Notes under the pieces: model-generated
What the model was told of the DNA's origin: nothing
Seen by the model: the letters and a program-made list of their open reading frames with translations, nothing else
Databases searched by the model: none
Position numbers and translations under genes: made by a program
Assembly (NCBI RefSeq): GCF_032922745.1
Contig: NZ_CP136693.1
Location: 3,782,001-3,846,000, forward strand
Reading direction: 5' to 3'
Length of the DNA stretch: 64,000 bases
Origin: Marinobacter salarius
Lineage (GTDB): Bacteria > Pseudomonadota > Gammaproteobacteria > Pseudomonadales > Oleiphilaceae
In this document: positions 8,925 through 17,377 of the stretch, in pieces
Layout: every line of letters begins with the position of its first letter
Position numbering within the stretch: position 1 is the stretch's first letter

Positions 8925-9326
8925 TCACCCTCGCTGGGCTATGGCTTCGACAATCGGGCAGCCGTCCATGGGTCCTTCACCGGAGCATTCCTCCAGGGTT
9001 TCCGACAGGACGACCTCAATGCGGGACAGGCTCTGAATCTGATGCCGGATTTTTTCCAGTTGCTTCTTTGCAATTCGCTTGGCCTCGGCGCGGTCGCCAT
9101 TGGCGTCCTGAAGCATCAGGAGTTCGCGAATCTCATCAAGGGTGAAACCCCATTGCTTGGCGTGGATGATGAATTGCAGCCTGGCGATCGCATCCTCGGG
9201 GTAACGACGATAATTCGATTGGGTTCTGGCTGGCTCGGGCATGAGATTTTCCCGCTCGTAAAAGCGAATGGCATGGCTGGCCACGCCGCTTTTATCAGAG
9301 AGTTCGCCAATATTGAACGTTTTCAT
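8925..9326 (-). CDS. cueR: MerR-family heavy-metal regulator, CueR-like
   Basis: 133 residues with the MerR winged helix (motif HAIRFYERENLMPEPAR), a dimerisation helix and a C-terminal loop with two Cys (ECSGEGPMDGCPI) eight residues apart. At the position of the divalent-metal Cys of ZntR the sequence reads GDRAEAK, with no Cys, which favours monovalent Cu(I)/Ag(I) sensing as in CueR; the loop, though, is one residue longer than in E. coli CueR and resembles some zinc-type members. It precedes copA and follows its own MerR-type promoter. Copper specificity is therefore inferred from the missing Cys and from copA. Confidence 0.8.
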   Translation of the reverse strand: MKTFNIGELSDKSGVASHAIRFYERENLMPEPARTQSNYRRYPEDAIARLQFIIHAKQWGFTLDEIRELLMLQDANGDRAEAKRIAKKQLEKIRHQIQSLSRIEVVLSETLEECSGEGPMDGCPIVEAIAQRG

Positions 9327-9364
9327 TCTTGCACCTCAAAACAAGTGATCAATGACTGATGCTA

Positions 9365-9395
9365 ACCATAACCTTAAAGTGAACTTTAAGGTCAA
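9365..9395 (-). promoter_or_regulatory. MerR-type promoter for cueR-copA with perfect dyad
   Basis: On the minus strand: -35 TTGACC (9390-9395), 19-bp spacer, -10 TATGGT (9365-9370). The spacer region holds a perfect inverted repeat, ACCTTAAAGT and its reverse complement separated by GA (9371-9392). This is the geometry required for MerR-family DNA distortion. It would autoregulate cueR and activate copA and the small genes behind it. The gene at 9495 starts about 100 bp away in the opposite direction and may also be influenced. Confidence 0.8.
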
Positions 9396-9494
9396 GGTAT
9401 TTTTTCATGCATTGTCAGATCGGTGGCGGTGCACCAAACTGACCCAAGGTCCCCCGTTTTAAATCAAGTGGGGCAAAAATACGGAGACACTGTA

Positions 9495-9716
9495 ATGAAA
9501 ATACTTGAGAGGCTATCTACGCTGGTTGTTGGACTTTTCCTGCCCCTTTTCGCATTCGCTGATGGGCCCGGGCGCATGGGAGAAGGCATGATGGGTGGCA
9601 ACATGATGCAGGGCATGGGCGGTATGGGGCTATTCATGATGATGATAATGATTCTTCTGGTTGTGCTATTGATACTGGCGATTCTGGCACTGATCAAATA
9701 CCTGAGGAACAAGTGA
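9495..9716 (+). CDS. Small Met-rich exported or membrane protein
   Basis: 73 residues. An N-terminal signal-like helix (1-22, ending AFA) is followed by a Met/Gly-rich stretch (MGEGMMGGNMMQGMGGMG) and a C-terminal membrane helix rich in Ile and Leu, ending KYLRNK. Met clusters of this kind bind Cu(I) in the periplasm. The stop codon overlaps the multicopper oxidase start (TGATG), so the two proteins are coupled in translation. GGAGA lies upstream of the chosen ATG. It could hand copper to the oxidase or anchor it to the membrane; function is inferred from composition and coupling only. Confidence 0.65.
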   Translation: MKILERLSTLVVGLFLPLFAFADGPGRMGEGMMGGNMMQGMGGMGLFMMMIMILLVVLLILAILALIKYLRNK

Positions 9717-11275
9717 TGAGCAGGGAAAAAAGTGTCCATAGGCGCACGGTCCTTCGGGCTGCGGCGGGCACCGGCGTCCTTCTCACGTTGTCGCCGGGAC
9801 TTCTGCTTACCGGGTGTGATGGAGGGGTAAAAGCGGTTGAATCGGAAACGCTCGGCCTTGATTCCGATGAATACGATGTTGAACTGAATCTTCACGCCAT
9901 GCCCGATTCGGTGCCCATTCTTCCGGGCGCCCCCAGTGAAGTGTGGCGCTACAGGGCGGAATTGCTGAAAGGCCCGGAAAACACAGTCACCGAAAACCCG
10001 GACAGTTACCTGGGCCCAACGATCCGGCTGCGCCGCGGCCAGACCGTCAAAATCCATATTCACAATAAGCTGCCAGAGGACACCACCGTCCACTGGCACG
10101 GGCTTCATGTGCCTTCCGACGTAGACGGACAACCAAGACTTCCGATCCGCCCAGGCGAGACAATGACTGTAGGCTTTGAGGTACTGGACCGGGCCGGACT
10201 GTTCTGGTACCACTCCCATGCCCATGGCAAGCAGGGCGGTCGCGTGGGATTTCAGAGTTACGCGGGCCTGGCCGGGCTCCTGATCGTTGAAGATGAAGAG
10301 GAAGCGGGCCTCAAATTGCCGTCGGGCGATAACGAGCTGTTACTGGTGCTTCAGGACCGCACCTTAGCGGGTAACAATGAACTGGTTTACATGGGCGGTG
10401 GCATGGGGGCCATGATGGACCGTATGCACGGTTTTCTGGGGGACAGAGTGCTGGCTAACGGGGCGCCTCCAACCACCCGCAAGGTTGCCACCCGCCCATA
10501 CAGAATTCGAGTCCTCAATGGCTCTAACGCTCGCATCTACAAACTGGCCTGGAGCGACGGGCGACCTGTCACCGTTATCGGTGCAGACGGCGGCCTTCTT
10601 CAGGAACCGGAAGACAGACCTTACGCCGTGCTGGCTCCGGCTCAGCGGCTTGATATCTGGGTTGACCTTTCCGAGTTCCAGCCGGGTGATACGCTGGAGC
10701 TTATCAGTGACCGTTTCCGGGCAGGCATGATGGGCGGAATGGGAATGATGGGCAGCAACGCCCTGCCCCTCGGCAGCCGATTCCCCCTGGCCAGGCTGGA
10801 GGTGGCCGAGTCAGTAGAGGCCAGCGAACCTTTACCGGCACAGCTAGGTGTGCAGCGGCAAAAAATACCGGTAAACCGCAATACGCGAATCCGGTCGTTC
10901 GAGTTAAGCCCGGTGATGATGCGGGGATTTGCCATAAATGGCCGGCGGTTTGACGGAACGAATGTCGCGGATGACGAAAAAGTCCGCCTTGGTGACACGG
11001 AAATCTGGGAATTCCACAACAGCACACCAATGCCTCACCCGATGCATATTCATGGCTTGCAGTTCAATGTTGTAGGGCGACGAGGCGGCAACTCGGACAG
11101 TTTACAGCAGGGCCTGGTAGACAGTGGCTGGCACGACACGGTTCTGGTCATGCCCCGTGAAACGGTTCAGGTGGCGATGAAATTCGAGCGCTTTGACGGC
11201 CTTTACATCTACCACTGTCATAACATGGAACATGAAGATGCAGGAATGATGCGCTATTTTCAGGTGCAAGGCTAA
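9716..11275 (+). CDS. Multicopper oxidase, CueO-like
   Basis: 519 residues with all four copper-site motifs: HWHGLHVP, FWYHSHAHG, HPMHIHG and the type-1 site YHCHNMEHEDAGMM. There are three cupredoxin domains and a Met-rich insert (GMMGGMGMM) near residue 340, as in cuprous oxidases. The N terminus has a twin-arginine motif (HRRTVLRAA) and, after the hydrophobic stretch, a lipobox-like LLTGC, so it may be a Tat-exported lipoprotein. The expected role is oxidation of Cu(I) to the less toxic Cu(II) in the periplasm. A GTG three bases upstream is the alternative start. Coupled to the small Met-rich gene. Confidence 0.9.
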   Translation: MSREKSVHRRTVLRAAAGTGVLLTLSPGLLLTGCDGGVKAVESETLGLDSDEYDVELNLHAMPDSVPILPGAPSEVWRYRAELLKGPENTVTENPDSYLGPTIRLRRGQTVKIHIHNKLPEDTTVHWHGLHVPSDVDGQPRLPIRPGETMTVGFEVLDRAGLFWYHSHAHGKQGGRVGFQSYAGLAGLLIVEDEEEAGLKLPSGDNELLLVLQDRTLAGNNELVYMGGGMGAMMDRMHGFLGDRVLANGAPPTTRKVATRPYRIRVLNGSNARIYKLAWSDGRPVTVIGADGGLLQEPEDRPYAVLAPAQRLDIWVDLSEFQPGDTLELISDRFRAGMMGGMGMMGSNALPLGSRFPLARLEVAESVEASEPLPAQLGVQRQKIPVNRNTRIRSFELSPVMMRGFAINGRRFDGTNVADDEKVRLGDTEIWEFHNSTPMPHPMHIHGLQFNVVGRRGGNSDSLQQGLVDSGWHDTVLVMPRETVQVAMKFERFDGLYIYHCHNMEHEDAGMMRYFQVQG

Positions 11276-11309
11276 ACGCCACGACATCCCTCTTAGCGCA
11301 CACTCATTG

Positions 11310-11669
11310 TCAGAATGCTTTCGCCGAGCGTGAAGCATCCGAGACCCTGGACTGAGAAGCCACCGACTGGACATCACCAGCCTCGCCCGCCTGTTCAACT
11401 GCGGTCACCGAGCCTTTCTTGTCCTTGGATTTGTTCATGCACAACCCCAGGCCACACATGATCAGACATGGCAGGAGGAAGATCAATATAGGCGCGACCC
11501 CGAGCAGCACAAGCGTATCCCAGCCAAAAACCAGTCCGGCGGTGACACCGATGGCACCTAACACCCACCAGCGCCGTGGCCCTGTCAGCAGTCCCATAAG
11601 CCCTCGTGAGCCGGTATCCTGGTTCGTCTTGCCCTTTTCGTCACAGTTCGTTTTGTTACAGCAACTCAT
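11310..11669 (-). CDS. Small Cys-rich membrane protein of unknown function
   Basis: 119 residues from the ATG at 11669, chosen because GGAGG lies at good spacing; longer readings run into the promoter region. It starts MSCCNKTNCDEKGK, followed by two membrane helices (about 33-50 and 52-75) with Cys in PCLIMCGLGLCM, and a Ser/Ala-rich tail. The N-terminal CC/C cluster and the Cys in the second helix suggest metal or thiol binding. A MerR-type promoter (11756-11786) sits upstream, so it is likely metal-induced and part of the same regulon as cueR-copA. I do not recognise a named family. Confidence 0.6.
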   Translation of the reverse strand: MSCCNKTNCDEKGKTNQDTGSRGLMGLLTGPRRWWVLGAIGVTAGLVFGWDTLVLLGVAPILIFLLPCLIMCGLGLCMNKSKDKKGSVTAVEQAGEAGDVQSVASQSRVSDASRSAKAF

Positions 11670-11755
11670 TATAACTCCTCCCATTTTCCAGAACCGATCT
11701 GTGTCACTTAGGTTCACCGCTGTAGCGGCGAACAGCCTTGCAACCAGCGATTTCA

Positions 11756-11786
11756 AAAATAACGTTGAAGTAAAGTTTAAGGTCAA
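11756..11786 (-). promoter_or_regulatory. MerR-type promoter, CueR-site-like
   Basis: Minus strand: -35 TTGACC (11781-11786), 19-bp spacer, -10 TATTTT (11756-11761). The outer half-site ACCTTAAA is identical to that of the cueR-copA promoter; the other half (ACTTCAACGT) is imperfect, with about 7 of 10 positions matching the dyad. It should drive the Cys-rich membrane protein at 11310-11669 with a leader of about 80 nt. The shared half-site makes the same regulator the best candidate. Confidence 0.6.
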
Positions 11787-11940
11787 GCGTTTTGTAAAAA
11801 AAACGGATAGGCCTTACTACGCGACGTTGAATTTCCAGAAAGTAATGGCATTGGCATAAAAAACTGCTAGGATCTGGTGAACGATGTGGCGAAGATTGTG
11901 TCACAGCGTTCAAGATCGATAACTTGGTGCCCGACATTAA

Positions 11941-12318
11941 ATGACCATAACGACACGCCAGATTTTCTCGTTGTTGCTATCACTCATAATGGTGATAAGC
12001 ACTCCGGCGTTGGCTGTTTCTGAAATGGCCGACGGTCAGATGGATGCGTCCATGATGAACTGCGGTTCCATGATGGCCGATGTGACCGGAACCAACGGAT
12101 CTGCTTCTGATGACGTGGCCAGTTGTTTCACAGGTTCAGATATGGCCTGTGCGACCGCCAGCGGGCTGAACAGCTGTGGCGTCAGTATCGGTCTTTTGCC
12201 AACAGGCCTTAGCGGCCTGATCGATACCGGCTCCCAGCCGGTATTCAGTGCCCGTGAGGGCAGCTACCAATCCCCTTACCTGGCCTTTATCACCCCCCCT
12301 CCAGAACCCCGCTCCTGA
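11941..12318 (+). CDS. Small exported Met/Cys-containing protein (CopL-like plan)
   Basis: 125 residues. A signal peptide (about 1-26, ending ALAV) precedes a mature part with Met and Cys clusters (MDASMMNCGSMM, SCFTGSDMACATAS, SCGVS) and a tail ending YLAFITPPPEPRS. Cys and Met ligands fit periplasmic copper binding. The C-terminal Pro-Pro tail resembles those of the other small exported proteins in this window. It leads a rightward group with a Met-rich protein, a DUF411 protein, a beta-propeller and cytochrome c. No strong ribosome site is visible. Family placement is tentative. Confidence 0.55.
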   Translation: MTITTRQIFSLLLSLIMVISTPALAVSEMADGQMDASMMNCGSMMADVTGTNGSASDDVASCFTGSDMACATASGLNSCGVSIGLLPTGLSGLIDTGSQPVFSAREGSYQSPYLAFITPPPEPRS

Positions 12319-12428
12319 GTCTTAACCCGAATTTTTGCCCATTGCGGCAATGTCATTAATGTTAATTCTTACAAGTAAGCCTCGTGTTCACACCTATTCG
12401 TCACGAGTCTTTAACTGGAGCAAATCAA

Positions 12429-12776
12429 ATGCGCAATTCAAATATCAAGCTTTCGATTACAGCCGCCATTTTCGCCGGCAGTGTCGCGTTCTTCTCTGTT
12501 TTCGCCCACGCCGAAGGTAAAGTTGACAGCATAATGAACTCTGATTCCGGCGACAGCGGAATGATGTCCTCGAAAGATATGAAGGGAATGGATGGCATGA
12601 AGGGAATGAAGGGCATGGAAGGCATGGAAGGCATGGAAGGCATGGAAGGCATGATGTCCAACATGTCTGAAGAAGAACGCAAAGCCATGAAAAACATGAA
12701 AAAGGCCTGTATGAAGATGATGCAGAGCCATGGCGGCGATCACATGGACGGTGGCGAGAAGGATAAGGACGCTTAA
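12429..12776 (+). CDS. Periplasmic Met-rich copper-binding protein
   Basis: 115 residues. A signal peptide (1-27, ending FAHA) is followed by Asp/Ser/Met sequence and a run of Gly-Met-x units (KGMKGMEGMEG pattern, about residues 56-74), then a charged helix with more Met and His (MKKACMKMMQSHGGDHMDGG). Such Met motifs bind Cu(I) in the oxidising periplasm. A ribosome site (GGAG) precedes the ATG at 12429. A GC-rich hairpin separates it from the DUF411 gene. Sequestration of copper is inferred from composition and neighbours. Confidence 0.7.
   Translation: MRNSNIKLSITAAIFAGSVAFFSVFAHAEGKVDSIMNSDSGDSGMMSSKDMKGMDGMKGMKGMEGMEGMEGMEGMMSNMSEEERKAMKNMKKACMKMMQSHGGDHMDGGEKDKDA
12612..12649 (+). repeat. 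9-bp tandem repeat GGCATGGAA
   Basis: About four near-identical copies of GGCATGGAA encode Gly-Met-Glu units in the Met-rich protein. Copies differ by very few bases, which suggests recent expansion and possible length variation among strains. Confidence 0.8.
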
Positions 12777-12793
12777 GCCAACCAACACCCATT

Positions 12794-12821
12794 GCCCGGG
12801 GCAGCCAAGGCGACCCCGGGC
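12794..12821 (+). other. GC-rich intergenic hairpin
   Basis: An 8-bp perfect stem (GCCCGGGG with its complement CCCCGGGC) closes a 12-nt loop between the Met-rich gene and the DUF411 gene. There is no U-run after it, so it is more likely an mRNA-stabilising or attenuating stem than a full intrinsic terminator. It could raise the level of the Met-rich transcript over the downstream genes. Confidence 0.5.
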
Positions 12822-12859
12822 CTTGCGCTGCCTGCTACCGAATCAAACCGAGGATTACC

Positions 12860-13372
12860 ATGAAGATGAAAAAATCCGCCCTGTATACGGGTGTCGCCGC
12901 CATCGTTCTCGTTGCCGGCGCAACCACGCTGGCAATGCTGGCCGATGAGTCTGCCGAGCCGTCAGCCGCAGTCGCGGCCACTGCAGAGGCTGGCACAGAC
13001 ATCACCATCTACAAGAGCCCCAATTGCAGTTGCTGTCAGTCCTGGGCTGAGCATCTTGCGGCCAATGGCTTTGACACCAACATTGTTGAAACCGACAACC
13101 TTAGTGAAGTCAAACAAAAGTATGGGGTGCCCCGTGAAATGGCGTCCTGCCACACCGCGTTGATCGGTGATGTGGTGATCGAGGGGCATGTACCGGCGGA
13201 TGATATTGTCGCCTACCTTGAAAAACCACAGTTCAATACCGTAGGACTTTCTGTGCCCGGGATGGTCCAGGGCAGTCCCGGTATGGAAACTGGCCGCAAG
13301 CAGGACTACAAGGTCATAGCCTTCAGTGCCAACGGACAGCAGAGTGTGTTCCGCGAATATACGGATTACTGA
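12860..13372 (+). CDS. DUF411 metal-binding protein
   Basis: 170 residues with an N-terminal hydrophobic signal or anchor (about 6-27) and a DUF411 domain from about residue 47. The domain starts with YKSPNCSCCQSW, giving a CxCC metal motif, and contains MASCHTA and the conserved EGHVPADDI segment. The family occurs in copper and silver loci as a periplasmic thioredoxin-like metal binder. It is followed by a beta-propeller gene 10 bp downstream. The ATG at 12860 follows GAGG at good spacing. Confidence 0.85.
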   Translation: MKMKKSALYTGVAAIVLVAGATTLAMLADESAEPSAAVAATAEAGTDITIYKSPNCSCCQSWAEHLAANGFDTNIVETDNLSEVKQKYGVPREMASCHTALIGDVVIEGHVPADDIVAYLEKPQFNTVGLSVPGMVQGSPGMETGRKQDYKVIAFSANGQQSVFREYTDY

Positions 13373-13382
13373 GGTTCGCGCC

Positions 13383-14237
13383 ATGAATGCGATCATTTAT
13401 CGCCTGAAGTCCGCACTCTCGTGTTTTGTCCTGGTCGCTATGGCGGCTGTCATACCGGCACTGGCTCAAGCCCGGTCTGAGCTTGGTGGCCAGCCAGTGA
13501 AGGCATTGACGAGCAACTCATCAGGCGCCCTTCTCGTACTGCAGGAAAGCGGCCTGTTCGCCATTGATGGCCACGCTGCCACCGAGATTCCCCTGCCGCC
13601 ATCTGATTCGGGTGCTCAGCCCACGTCTCTGGCAAAGGGAGCGGACGGCACCACCTACCTCGCCGGTCCGGGCCTGGGCGTATGGCGTTACAACAGCGGC
13701 AATGAAAGCTGGCAATCCCTCAACAACACATTGCCAGATCTCGAAGTTACTGCCATTGCGGCTCACGCCACCCAGCCGGAAACCGTTTACGCCTACCTTG
13801 GCGAGAAGGGTATGTTCCGGTCCAGGGACGGCGGCGCCGAATGGGTCAAAGTCGATGCGGGTCCGCAAGAGCCGGTGCAGGCATTCCTGCACTCGGACAT
13901 GCCCGGCAGCATGGAGAGTGGCTGGCTTTTCGCCGGCACGACGCGCGGCGTTGCCCGCTCCATGGACTGTTTCTGCTTCTGGGGCGATGCGGGAGATCTG
14001 CGAGGTACCGTGTCTGCCATCAGCTATGATCCCGCCGCTCCGGAAAACGTTTATGCAGTCGTCGAGGGACAACTCCATCACAGTACTGATGGCGGCGAAA
14101 CCTGGGCAAGCGTCAAGACACCCGGAACCGTGACGGCGCTGACTTTCTCACCAGCTCATGGTTTCGTAACAGCCGTTGAGGGCGGCAACCTGCTTGCCCT
14201 TGGCGACGACGGCGAATGGACGCCGGTGTATGAATAA
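13383..14237 (+). CDS. Exported BNR/sortilin-like beta-propeller protein
   Basis: 284 residues: signal peptide (about 1-28, ending ALAQA), then repeated propeller blades. Asp-box-like elements are visible in GMFRSRDGGAEW and LHHSTDGGETW, as in exo-sialidase and photosystem-assembly propellers. A Cys pair occurs in MDCFCFWGD. Similar proteins appear in bacterial copper clusters under glycosylhydrolase-type names, but I see nothing that demonstrates enzyme activity. It lies between DUF411 and a cytochrome c gene that it overlaps by 8 bp, so the three are probably one operon. A role as a scaffold or metal binder is speculative. Confidence 0.65.
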   Translation: MNAIIYRLKSALSCFVLVAMAAVIPALAQARSELGGQPVKALTSNSSGALLVLQESGLFAIDGHAATEIPLPPSDSGAQPTSLAKGADGTTYLAGPGLGVWRYNSGNESWQSLNNTLPDLEVTAIAAHATQPETVYAYLGEKGMFRSRDGGAEWVKVDAGPQEPVQAFLHSDMPGSMESGWLFAGTTRGVARSMDCFCFWGDAGDLRGTVSAISYDPAAPENVYAVVEGQLHHSTDGGETWASVKTPGTVTALTFSPAHGFVTAVEGGNLLALGDDGEWTPVYE

Positions 14238-14658
14238 GTGGATCGGCTTGCTGATTCTGTTCGTTGTGCCGACCGTTGCGATTGCTTCCGGCCAACCGGC
14301 GAGTACCGACCCTGCGCCCGCGAATGTGGCGCAGGGTCAACAAATTTATCAACAATACTGCGCCGCCTGCCATGGGCAGCAGGCTGAGGGTGCTGCCAAC
14401 TGGAACAAACCGGATGAGAAAGGTGAAATGCCGCCACCGCCTCACGATGAAACCGGCCATACCTGGCGCCACAGCGACGCCATGCTGTTCAAGATGATCG
14501 CGAAGGGCTGGCGGCACCCCTTCAACAAAACCGATCGGCTGACCATGCCAGCGTTCGAAGACGCTCTCACTGAACAGGAAATTCAGTCAGTCATTGAATA
14601 CCTGAAAACGCTCTGGACCGATGAACAAAGAACGTACCAGGCGACAGAGAGCCAATAG
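14230..14658 (+). CDS. Exported class I cytochrome c
   Basis: 142 residues: signal peptide (1-20, ending AIAS), a c-type heme site YCAACHGQQ near residue 42, and the distal Met in LTMPAFEDALT; the protein ends with a C-terminal helix. It is a single-heme periplasmic electron carrier. Its start overlaps the end of the propeller gene, showing translational coupling. In this setting it could accept electrons from the multicopper or propeller module, or pass them to an oxidase; that is inference. Confidence 0.82.
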   Translation: MNKWIGLLILFVVPTVAIASGQPASTDPAPANVAQGQQIYQQYCAACHGQQAEGAANWNKPDEKGEMPPPPHDETGHTWRHSDAMLFKMIAKGWRHPFNKTDRLTMPAFEDALTEQEIQSVIEYLKTLWTDEQRTYQATESQ

Positions 14659-14722
14659 CAGGAAAACTGGCCTCCATGCGTTAACAAGAGGCTCCTTCGT
14701 TCTGCACCATTTTGAACTTGCT

Positions 14723-16441
14723 TCAGGATAGACAGAGTGTTTTCCAGGCGTCATACGTGCTCAGGAAAACCTGCCCCGTGAGTTCCTCACAGAAATGAGT
14801 CCGCCGCAGACCGTCCATCACAGGGCCTTTCACCTCACACATGTGCAGGCGTATATCCATAGCCTTGAGCCGGCCATTTATTGCCTCCAGGCTCTCAAGT
14901 GCTGAAGCGTCAATGGCATTTACCGCCTGACAAGCCAGAACCAGATTCTTCATCTTCGGTTGTTGAGAAGTCAGCGCCATGACGGTCTCTTCCAGATAGC
15001 GTGCGTTGGCGAAATAAAGACTTTCATCAACTCGCAGGACAACGGATTTCTCATCCGTTTCAACCGTGTGGCGCTCTACGTTTCTGAAATGCTCGGTACC
15101 CGGCACCCGGCCAACAATTGCACTGTGCGGACGACTGGTGCGATACAGATAAATCCCTATCGATAGACCCACACCGACCAGGATTCCGGCTTCGACGCCC
15201 TGAATCAGCGTAAGCACAATGGTTGCCAGCATCGCGGCGAAGTCCGCTTTTGAGTGATGAAAGGTGCGGCCAATGGCTTTTACGTCAATCAGAGTGCTCA
15301 CTGCGATCATGATTGTGGCGGCCAGTGTCGCCTTTGGAAGAAAGGCGAGTATGCCGGTGAGTGAGAGCGTGGCAAGTGCAATCCCGACTGCGGTAAACAT
15401 ACCCGCAAGTGGCGTCCGGGCTCCGGCTTCAAAATTCACAACAGAGCGCGAAAAACCACCTGAGACCGGAGAGCCCCCGCTTACGCCTGAACCTATGTTC
15501 GCCAACCCCATCGCTATTAATTCAGAATTGGGGTCAATCCTCTGGCGCCTTTTAGCTGCAAGGGTCTGGGCAACGGACACTGATTCTACAAATCCAACCA
15601 AGCTGATCAGAACGGCTGCGGGGACCAGAGCTGCCCATATGCCGGGGTCCATGGAAGGTAAACGGATCTCCGGAAGCCCGCCTGGAACTTGCCCCACCAG
15701 ATTGACTCCGGCACTCCCCAAGTTAAAGTGCCAGGCCGCTGCTGTTGTCACAATAACCGCTGACACGGGGGCGGCTTTCGCAACGATATCTGCCCCCCGG
15801 GGCGCCAGACCGAGCCCGACCAGTGCATTTTTCAGATATTGGCGACACAGAAACAGGTACAGGAGAGTGCCGGCTCCAATAGCAAACGTGATCAGGTTGA
15901 AAGAGCCAAACTGGCTGATCAGGTTTGCGCCCATTTCGATCAAATTGTGACCACCACCCTGTATACCGAGAATATGGCCAAGCTGACTGCCCGCAATAAG
16001 AATTCCGGAAGCGGTGACAAACCCAGAGATCACGGGGTGGCTCAGAAAATTTGCGATAAAACCAAGCCGCAAGACGCCCATGGCGAACAGAATCAGCCCC
16101 GACAGCGTAGCCAGTACAAGAGCGGCACCAACGTATTCGGGCGATCCTGTAACAGCAACGCCTCCTAACGCAGAGGCTGTCATCAGTGACGCCACTGCGA
16201 CAGGACCAACAGCCAGCGTCGCACTGGTGCCGAATAAAGCGTAGACCACCAGCGGGATCATACTTGCATACAACCCAACTTCAGGCGGAAGCCCTGCCAA
16301 CAGGGCGTAGGCCAGGGCCTGAGGAACAAGCATGAGTGTGACGATAACCGCCGCAAGGCCATCGCTTAGCAATGTATCTCCACGATAACCTTTCAGCCAA
16401 TCAACAATTGGCAAATACGCCGCGATTCGCTTCACCGTCAA
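14723..16441 (-). CDS. SulP-family anion transporter with STAS domain
   Basis: 572 residues: about 11-14 membrane helices of the SLC26/SulP type (motifs VPQALAYALLAGLPPEVGLYAS and GSGVSGGSPVSGGFSRS split across the N-terminal half) and a cytoplasmic STAS domain from about residue 440. SulP proteins move sulfate, bicarbonate or other anions. It follows the persulfide-dioxygenase-like gene by 69 bp on the same strand, a pairing known from sulfide-oxidation clusters, where it probably removes sulfite or sulfate products. The substrate is not determined by sequence. Confidence 0.85.
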   Translation of the reverse strand: MTVKRIAAYLPIVDWLKGYRGDTLLSDGLAAVIVTLMLVPQALAYALLAGLPPEVGLYASMIPLVVYALFGTSATLAVGPVAVASLMTASALGGVAVTGSPEYVGAALVLATLSGLILFAMGVLRLGFIANFLSHPVISGFVTASGILIAGSQLGHILGIQGGGHNLIEMGANLISQFGSFNLITFAIGAGTLLYLFLCRQYLKNALVGLGLAPRGADIVAKAAPVSAVIVTTAAAWHFNLGSAGVNLVGQVPGGLPEIRLPSMDPGIWAALVPAAVLISLVGFVESVSVAQTLAAKRRQRIDPNSELIAMGLANIGSGVSGGSPVSGGFSRSVVNFEAGARTPLAGMFTAVGIALATLSLTGILAFLPKATLAATIMIAVSTLIDVKAIGRTFHHSKADFAAMLATIVLTLIQGVEAGILVGVGLSIGIYLYRTSRPHSAIVGRVPGTEHFRNVERHTVETDEKSVVLRVDESLYFANARYLEETVMALTSQQPKMKNLVLACQAVNAIDASALESLEAINGRLKAMDIRLHMCEVKGPVMDGLRRTHFCEELTGQVFLSTYDAWKTLCLS

Positions 16442-16510
16442 CCTTCCACGGTCGTCAGAGTCTTCGCTCTAGTGGTTTCTCCAAACATTTGCGCCCTTCC
16501 AGACCTTTGT

Positions 16511-17377
16511 TTAAAACCGGTTTAGCGGAATTTTCAGGTACACCTGTCCGTTATCCTCGGAGGGGGGAAGGTGCCCCGCCCTCATGTTGACCTGAACGGC
16601 CGGTAGTATCAGTCGGGGCATTCCGAGCTTGGCGTCACGCTCTGAGCGAAAAACAACAAACTCGTCTTCACTGATATCGTTGCCCACATGGATGTTGCTG
16701 GAACGTTGCTCGGCGACGGTCGTCTCATGAATAAACTCATCGCGCCCCGCCGCTTTGTAGTCATGGCATAGGAAAACGCGGGTTTCTCCGGGAAGCGCCA
16801 GGACTTTCTGAATGGAGTGGTAAAGGGTATGGGCGTCGCCCCCTGGAAAATCGCAACGGGCGGTCCCGGCATCCGGCGCAAAGAGTGTGTCGCCGACGAA
16901 GGCTGCATCTCCGATGACGTACGTCAGGCAAGCCGGAGTATGTCCCGGCGTGTGAAGAACGCTCGCCTCAAGATTTCCGATCATGAACGTGTCGCCCTCC
17001 TTGAACAGACGGTCGAACTGGCTGCCATCCCGAGCGAAATCTGTTCCGGCATTGAAAGCTTTGCCAAACACCTCCTGAACGACAGCGATCTTTTCACCAA
17101 TGCCTGTTTTTCCGCCGAGACGCTCATGGAGGTAGGGTGCAGCAGAGAGGTGGTCAGCGTGCACGTGGGTTTCCAAAACCCATTCCACACTCAGGTCATT
17201 GCTTTGAACGTACTCAATAATCTTGTCAGCGGAACGGACATCGGTCCGGCCCGCGGCATAGTCGAAATCCAGCACAGAATCGATGATCGCGCAGACCGAG
17301 CTATCAGGATCCTGAACGATGTAGCTGAATGTGTTTGTAGGCTCGTCAAAGAAATGCGTGACCAGCGGATGTTGCAT
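16511..17377 (-). CDS. Metallo-beta-lactamase-fold hydrolase, persulfide dioxygenase/Blh-like
   Basis: 288 residues with the metal-binding motif THVHADHLSA (HxHxDH) and downstream HTPGHTP and LCHDY motifs of the glyoxalase II/ETHE1 superfamily. The sequence start (FFDEPTNTFSYIVQDP) and end (PSEDNGQVYLKIPLNRF) match the Blh/persulfide dioxygenase group, which oxidises glutathione persulfide formed from sulfide. SulP follows it and two YeeE-family genes are divergent, a combination linked to sulfide detoxification. No BigR/CstR-type regulator is encoded nearby. Confidence 0.82.
   Translation of the reverse strand: MQHPLVTHFFDEPTNTFSYIVQDPDSSVCAIIDSVLDFDYAAGRTDVRSADKIIEYVQSNDLSVEWVLETHVHADHLSAAPYLHERLGGKTGIGEKIAVVQEVFGKAFNAGTDFARDGSQFDRLFKEGDTFMIGNLEASVLHTPGHTPACLTYVIGDAAFVGDTLFAPDAGTARCDFPGGDAHTLYHSIQKVLALPGETRVFLCHDYKAAGRDEFIHETTVAEQRSSNIHVGNDISEDEFVVFRSERDAKLGMPRLILPAVQVNMRAGHLPPSEDNGQVYLKIPLNRF

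Noticed and set aside
12425..12792. Several minus-strand frames opposite the Met-rich gene
   Set aside because: Pro/Ser/His repeats are the complement of the GGCATGGAA repeats.
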